A DNA stretch of 9,430 nucleotides from Pseudomonadota bacterium (GTDB lineage: Bacteria > Pseudomonadota > Gammaproteobacteria > Burkholderiales > Burkholderiaceae_B). A model generated the notes under the pieces. The model ran no database searches. It saw only the letters and a list, made by a program, of their open reading frames with translations, and was not told the DNA's origin. Positions 6,552 to 9,430 of the stretch are shown here, one piece after another. Every line of letters starts with the position of its first letter. Within the stretch, counting starts at the first letter, position 1. The stretch is taken from assembly GCA_023427085.1 (NCBI GenBank), contig JAEZBO010000163.1, positions 1 through 9,430 on the forward strand, in the 5' to 3' direction. The position numbers were made by a program, and so were the translations under genes.

Positions 6552-8321
6552 TCAATGGTCGAAGGTCAGTCGCAGGTAGGCCTGCTCGCCGCGCGTGCCG
6601 GTCTCGACACGGTCGGCCAGCCGCCGCAGCAAGGTGCGCGAAGTGCGCGCCAGCGCCTGCTCGATGTGGTGCTCGAAGTCATCGTCGTCGGCCTCCAGCA
6701 GCTGCGCCAGCGTGTCGGCGTCGTCCGCGTGCAGCGCCATCGGCGCGCCATTGTGCACCAGTTCGATGACGAGACGGAATTCGTCGAAGCTGGCGCGCAG
6801 CGCCTGCGGCGCGCGGCCGCTGGCGGCCACCAGTTCGGCGGCCTCGAGCGCGGCCGACGCGGCGCGCTTGAGCACCTCGCGGCGCACCAGCCACAGCCCG
6901 CCCCAGCGTTCGATGGTCTCGACCACCTGGTCGCCGACCGGCCGGCCGGGCGCATCGAGCGCGACGTCCTTGCGTTGCGAGACGCCGACGCGGAACAGCA
7001 GGTTCAGCGCGATGGCGGTCAGGCCGCCGGTGATGATGCCGTTGCTGGCCAGGAACTGCAGCGACGCGGGTAGCTGCTGGCCCAGTTTGGGCTGCACCAT
7101 CACGGCGATGCCGGTGACGAAGGACAGGCCGACCATGAAGATCGCGCGGGCATCCATGGCGCGCGAGGCGACCAGCTCGATGCCCGAGACGATCAGGTAG
7201 GCCGCCGCGTAGACCTCGATCGCGCCGATGATCGGCGTCGGGATCAGCGTCAGCGCCAGCGTGATCTGCGGCAGGAAGGCGATGAGGGCCAACAGCGCCG
7301 CGACCGCCAGGCCGACCCGCCGCGAGGTGCAGCGGCTGATGTGGCTGAGCGCGATCGACGCCGACGAGGTGCAGGTCGGAAACGCGCCCAGCACGCTGCC
7401 GGCGATGTTGCCCAGCGAGCCGGCACGGATCGCGCCGCTGACCTGGCGCATGTTGGTGCGGCGCCAGTCGGCGTTGTTCATCTTGTCCATCAGCGCGACC
7501 GTGCCCAGCGTATCGAGCTGCAGCAGCACGCTCAGCAGCGCGACCGCCAGCAGCAGGCCGGGATCGACGTCCAGCACCGGCACGACCGGCATCGGCAGCG
7601 CGAACACCGGCGTCTGCGCCAGCAGTTCGCCGCCGCGCATCTGGCCGGTCAGCATGGCCGCGACCAGGCCGACCGCGAGACCGCCCAGCAGCGCGTACAG
7701 GCGGGTGCGTTGCGAGCCCCAGACCGACAGCGCGACCACCGTGGCCAGCGTCACGCAGCCGACCAGCAGTGCCGGCGCCGACGGCGCGTTGACGCTGGTG
7801 GCGCCGGACAGGTGCGCGATGCCGGGCGCCGCCAGCATGAAGCCGCCCATCATCGCGACGATGCCCGAGATCGTGGGCGGCAGCAGCGCGCGCAGGCGCG
7901 GGATGCATTGCGCCACCAGCAGGCCGACGCCACCGTGCACCAGCGCGCCGATCACCAGTGCGCCGGCGCCGAACTGGCTGGCCAGCGCCGCCATGACGGT
8001 CAGTTGGGTGGGGTCGGGGATGTGGACGATGAGCTGGCCGGCGCCGGTGCGCCCGCCCCAGGCCTGCAGGCCGGTGGCCAGCGCCATGCCGAGCACCGAC
8101 GCGGCCACCAGGTGGCGGGTCTGTTCGATGGTGAGGCCGGCCAGTTGCGCCATCGCCAGCACGTAGGCGATCAGCGCCAGCGCGGTGGTGCCGTGCTGCA
8201 CCGCCAGGCCCAGCAGCCCGGTCCAGGGCGGCCGGTCGTCGGCGCCATAGCTCAGGTCGGCCGGCCGCCGGTAGGGGGGCGATGCAGGCAGGCGCAGGAT
8301 CGACGGCAGCAGACGGGACAT
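6552..8321 (-). CDS. NCS2 (xanthine/uracil family) permease with extra C-terminal ATPase-like domain
   Basis: 589 residues. Residues 1-444 form the inner-membrane NCS2/SLC23 core: the entry DLSYGADDRPP (22-32), TM1 motif VQHG (41-44), TM8 QLDTLGT (268-274) and TM10 with FPTCTSSASIAL (314-325), then SRCTSRRVG. By comparison with E. coli UraA as I remember it, the substrate glutamates of TM8 (E241) and TM10 (E290) correspond to D270 and A321 here, so the cargo may not be uracil or xanthine. Residues 445-589 are cytoplasmic and not part of a normal NCS2 protein. They resemble an anti-sigma-type HATPase domain: N-box-like ELVHN (520-524) and a final LLRRLADRV...YLRLTFDH segment, but no DxGxP or glycine loop. 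The ATG at 8321 is preferred because no other Met precedes the conserved DLSYG entry. It is the first gene of the operon; a structured leader precedes it. Confidence 0.87.
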   Translation of the reverse strand: MSRLLPSILRLPASPPYRRPADLSYGADDRPPWTGLLGLAVQHGTTALALIAYVLAMAQLAGLTIEQTRHLVAASVLGMALATGLQAWGGRTGAGQLIVHIPDPTQLTVMAALASQFGAGALVIGALVHGGVGLLVAQCIPRLRALLPPTISGIVAMMGGFMLAAPGIAHLSGATSVNAPSAPALLVGCVTLATVVALSVWGSQRTRLYALLGGLAVGLVAAMLTGQMRGGELLAQTPVFALPMPVVPVLDVDPGLLLAVALLSVLLQLDTLGTVALMDKMNNADWRRTNMRQVSGAIRAGSLGNIAGSVLGAFPTCTSSASIALSHISRCTSRRVGLAVAALLALIAFLPQITLALTLIPTPIIGAIEVYAAAYLIVSGIELVASRAMDARAIFMVGLSFVTGIAVMVQPKLGQQLPASLQFLASNGIITGGLTAIALNLLFRVGVSQRKDVALDAPGRPVGDQVVETIERWGGLWLVRREVLKRAASAALEAAELVAASGRAPQALRASFDEFRLVIELVHNGAPMALHADDADTLAQLLEADDDDFEHHIEQALARTSRTLLRRLADRVETGTRGEQAYLRLTFDH

Positions 8322-8385
8322 GGCTTATCGGAGGCAGGCCCGGTGCTGGGCGCACGTATTATCCCGATAAGCGTCACGCCTGCCT
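8322..8385 (-). promoter_or_regulatory. Structured leader with interleaved inverted repeats; candidate riboswitch or operator
   Basis: On the minus strand, 5' to 3': A = AGGCAGGC (8385-8378), GTGAC, B = GCTTATCGG (8372-8364), a 24-nt segment, A' = GCCTGCCT (8339-8332), B' = CCGATAAGC (8331-8323), one C, then the permease ATG. A pairs perfectly with A' (8 bp) and B with B' (9 bp). B:B' closes a hairpin with a small inner stem GTGC-GCCCA-GCAC (8355-8343) and an asymmetric internal loop (GATAATAC against an 11-nt side containing A'). Formation of B:B' would bury the ribosome entry site. The 5-nt A-B linker is short for both full stems at once, so they may compete. Known xanthine (NMT1-motif) riboswitches are hairpins with a conserved internal bulge near purine genes; a match is inference. 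A DNA operator is the alternative. Confidence 0.5.
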
Positions 8386-8386
8386 A
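8358..8386 (-). promoter_or_regulatory. Possible sigma-70-like promoter inside the repeat region
   Basis: On the minus strand TAGGCA (8386-8381, 4 of 6 to the -35 consensus), a 17-bp spacer and GATAAT (8363-8358, 5 of 6 to the -10) form a passable promoter for the permease operon. If used, transcription would start near 8351 and leave out repeats A and B, so this reading competes with the RNA-switch reading. In that case TTATC/GATAA half-sites (8359-8370 and 8325-8329) would act as DNA operators over the -10. Confidence 0.3.
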
Positions 8387-8405
8387 CTGATGTGTCCCCT
8401 CGGTT

Positions 8406-8421
8406 GTCGGCTTTCGCCGAC
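8406..8421 (-). terminator. GAAA-tetraloop hairpin after the serine hydrolase gene
   Basis: The minus strand reads GTCGGC-GAAA-GCCGAC, a perfect 6-bp stem with a stable GNRA loop, beginning 15 nt past the hydrolase stop codon. No T-run follows (AACCGAGGGG), so it is a weak intrinsic terminator or a 3'-end protector. It could also be the first stem of the permease leader if transcripts read through. Confidence 0.4.
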
Positions 8422-8436
8422 GCGGCCCGGACGGCC

Positions 8437-9430
8437 TCAGGCGGCGCCGGCCAGCGCCGGCACGATCCGCTCGGCCAGCAGGCCGTGCAGGCTTTGCGCG
8501 TAGCCGTTGCGGCCCGAGGGCTGGCCGGGATCGGAGATCATCACGACGCTGGCGCCCAGCGTCGGCAGCACGTACAGCAACTGCCCGCCGTAGCCCCAGG
8601 CATAACGGATCGGATGGCCGTGCGCCTCGGTGATGAACCAGCCATAGCCGTAGGCGTGGCCGGTGAACGGCGACTGGGTGCGCGGCTGCCACGAGGCCTG
8701 GCTGTAGTCGCGCGGCACCACCTGTGTGCCACCGGCCCGGCCGTCCTGGCGCATCATCTCGCCAAAGCGCAGCAAGGCGCGCGGCGACACCGACATGTTG
8801 TTGCCGCCCAGGTAGACGCCTTGTGGATCGCGGTCCCAGCCACCGATGCGCAGATCGAGCGGATCGCCGAACCAGTCCTGCGCCAGCCGCAAGGTGCTGC
8901 GGCCCGAGGCGTCGGTCAGGATCGCCGACAGCAGGTGCGAGCTGCCGGTCGAATAGAGCATGACGGAGCCGGGTTCGGCCACGAAGGGGCGCGAGACTGC
9001 ATAGGCGACCCAGTCGCGGCTGGCGACCCAGCGCCCGTAGAAGGGCCCCGAGGTGCGTTCGAGCCCGGCGCGCATCGTCAGCAGGTCTTCGACGCTGACC
9101 TCGCCCAGCCGCGGATTGGCATCGGCCGGCAGGCGCTTGCGCAGCAGCGCGTCGATCGGCGCGTGCACGCCGTCGATCAGGCCATCGGCGATGGCGCGCC
9201 CGACCATCGCCGAAATCAGGCTCTTGGACGCCGACTTGATGTTCACCGGCGTGTCCAGGCCGGGGCCGCGGTAGCGGCTGGCCAGCAGATCCTGGTCGTG
9301 CTGGCGGATCAGCAGCGCATGCAGCGCCGGCAGCGCGCCGGCCTGCTGGTCGATGGCGTCGATCGAGGCGGCCCGGGCGGTCGGCCGCGCCGCGCCGGAC
9401 GGAGAGGCGGCGCCGGCCTCGGCGCTGTCG
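8437..9430 (-). CDS. Serine hydrolase of the beta-lactamase/esterase family (N-terminus off window)
   Basis: The frame is open from the right edge to a TGA at 8437-8439, giving about 330 residues; the true start lies beyond 9430. An internal ATG at 9246 is only four residues before the catalytic motif and cannot be the start, since the preceding 61 codons read as family-like sequence (LHALLIRQHDQDLLASRYRG). The catalytic SxxK motif is SASK (visible residues 66-69). The second motif is YST (visible Y159) rather than YxN. The third is GYGGQ (near visible residue 280) in place of the KTG/HxG box, as in esterase- and aminohexanoate-hydrolase-like members of PF00144. These act on esters or amides and are often periplasmic; any signal peptide would be off the window. 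Substrate unknown. It precedes the permease on the same strand by 115 bp with a hairpin between. Confidence 0.85.
   Translation of the reverse strand, partial: DSAEAGAASPSGAARPTARAASIDAIDQQAGALPALHALLIRQHDQDLLASRYRGPGLDTPVNIKSASKSLISAMVGRAIADGLIDGVHAPIDALLRKRLPADANPRLGEVSVEDLLTMRAGLERTSGPFYGRWVASRDWVAYAVSRPFVAEPGSVMLYSTGSSHLLSAILTDASGRSTLRLAQDWFGDPLDLRIGGWDRDPQGVYLGGNNMSVSPRALLRFGEMMRQDGRAGGTQVVPRDYSQASWQPRTQSPFTGHAYGYGWFITEAHGHPIRYAWGYGGQLLYVLPTLGASVVMISDPGQPSGRNGYAQSLHGLLAERIVPALAGAA

Noticed and set aside
7341..8390. Plus-strand frame of about 350 codons opposite the permease
   Set aside because: Gln/Arg/His-rich antisense shadow; the permease on the other strand has clear transmembrane segments and NCS2 motifs.
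8437..9246. ATG at 9246 as the start of the serine hydrolase
   Set aside because: It would remove the conserved N-terminal portion and place the catalytic serine at residue 5; the frame continues with family-like sequence to the window edge.

Overview
The window is very GC-rich (roughly two thirds G+C by eye), almost fully coding and read mainly from the minus strand. Its proteins look proteobacterial, and a betaproteobacterium of the Burkholderiales type is my best guess. No marker gene fixes the taxon. I see no tRNA, rRNA, insertion sequence, phage gene or CRISPR array.

Layout from left to right. (1) 1-966, minus: N-terminal part of a membrane sensor with two extracytoplasmic domains; its C-terminal output lies off the window. 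(2) 1068-2294, plus: a secreted TrpX-type solute-binding protein, divergent from the sensor across a 101-bp promoter region. (3) 2400-3908, minus: a glutamate-cysteine ligase family enzyme, convergent with the binding protein across GC-rich stem-loops. (4) 4093-8321, minus: a tight three-gene operon. In transcription order it encodes an NCS2 (xanthine/uracil family) permease with an unusual C-terminal cytoplasmic domain, a small RsbW-like ATP-binding kinase/anti-sigma protein, and a membrane Cache-HAMP-PP2C (SpoIIE/RsbU-like) phosphatase. (5) 8437-9430, minus: a serine hydrolase of the beta-lactamase/esterase family, missing its N-terminus.

The most interesting part is the operon with its leader. 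Kinase and phosphatase are the two enzymes of a partner-switching pathway. Their operon starts with a nucleobase-type transporter whose last ~145 residues resemble a degenerate form of the same ATP-binding fold. This suggests a transporter physically or functionally tied to partner switching, a 'transceptor' reading that is inference. No STAS-domain antagonist (RsbV/SpoIIAA type) is encoded here, so the phosphorylated partner must lie elsewhere or be absent.

Directly before the permease start codon, the leader holds two perfect inverted repeats (9 bp and 8 bp) interleaved as A-B-A'-B', the topology of a pseudoknot or of two competing stems. B:B' closes a hairpin with an asymmetric internal loop and ends one base before the ATG. 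A purine riboswitch, for example the known xanthine class (NMT1 motif), is a reasonable hypothesis that a covariance-model search could settle.
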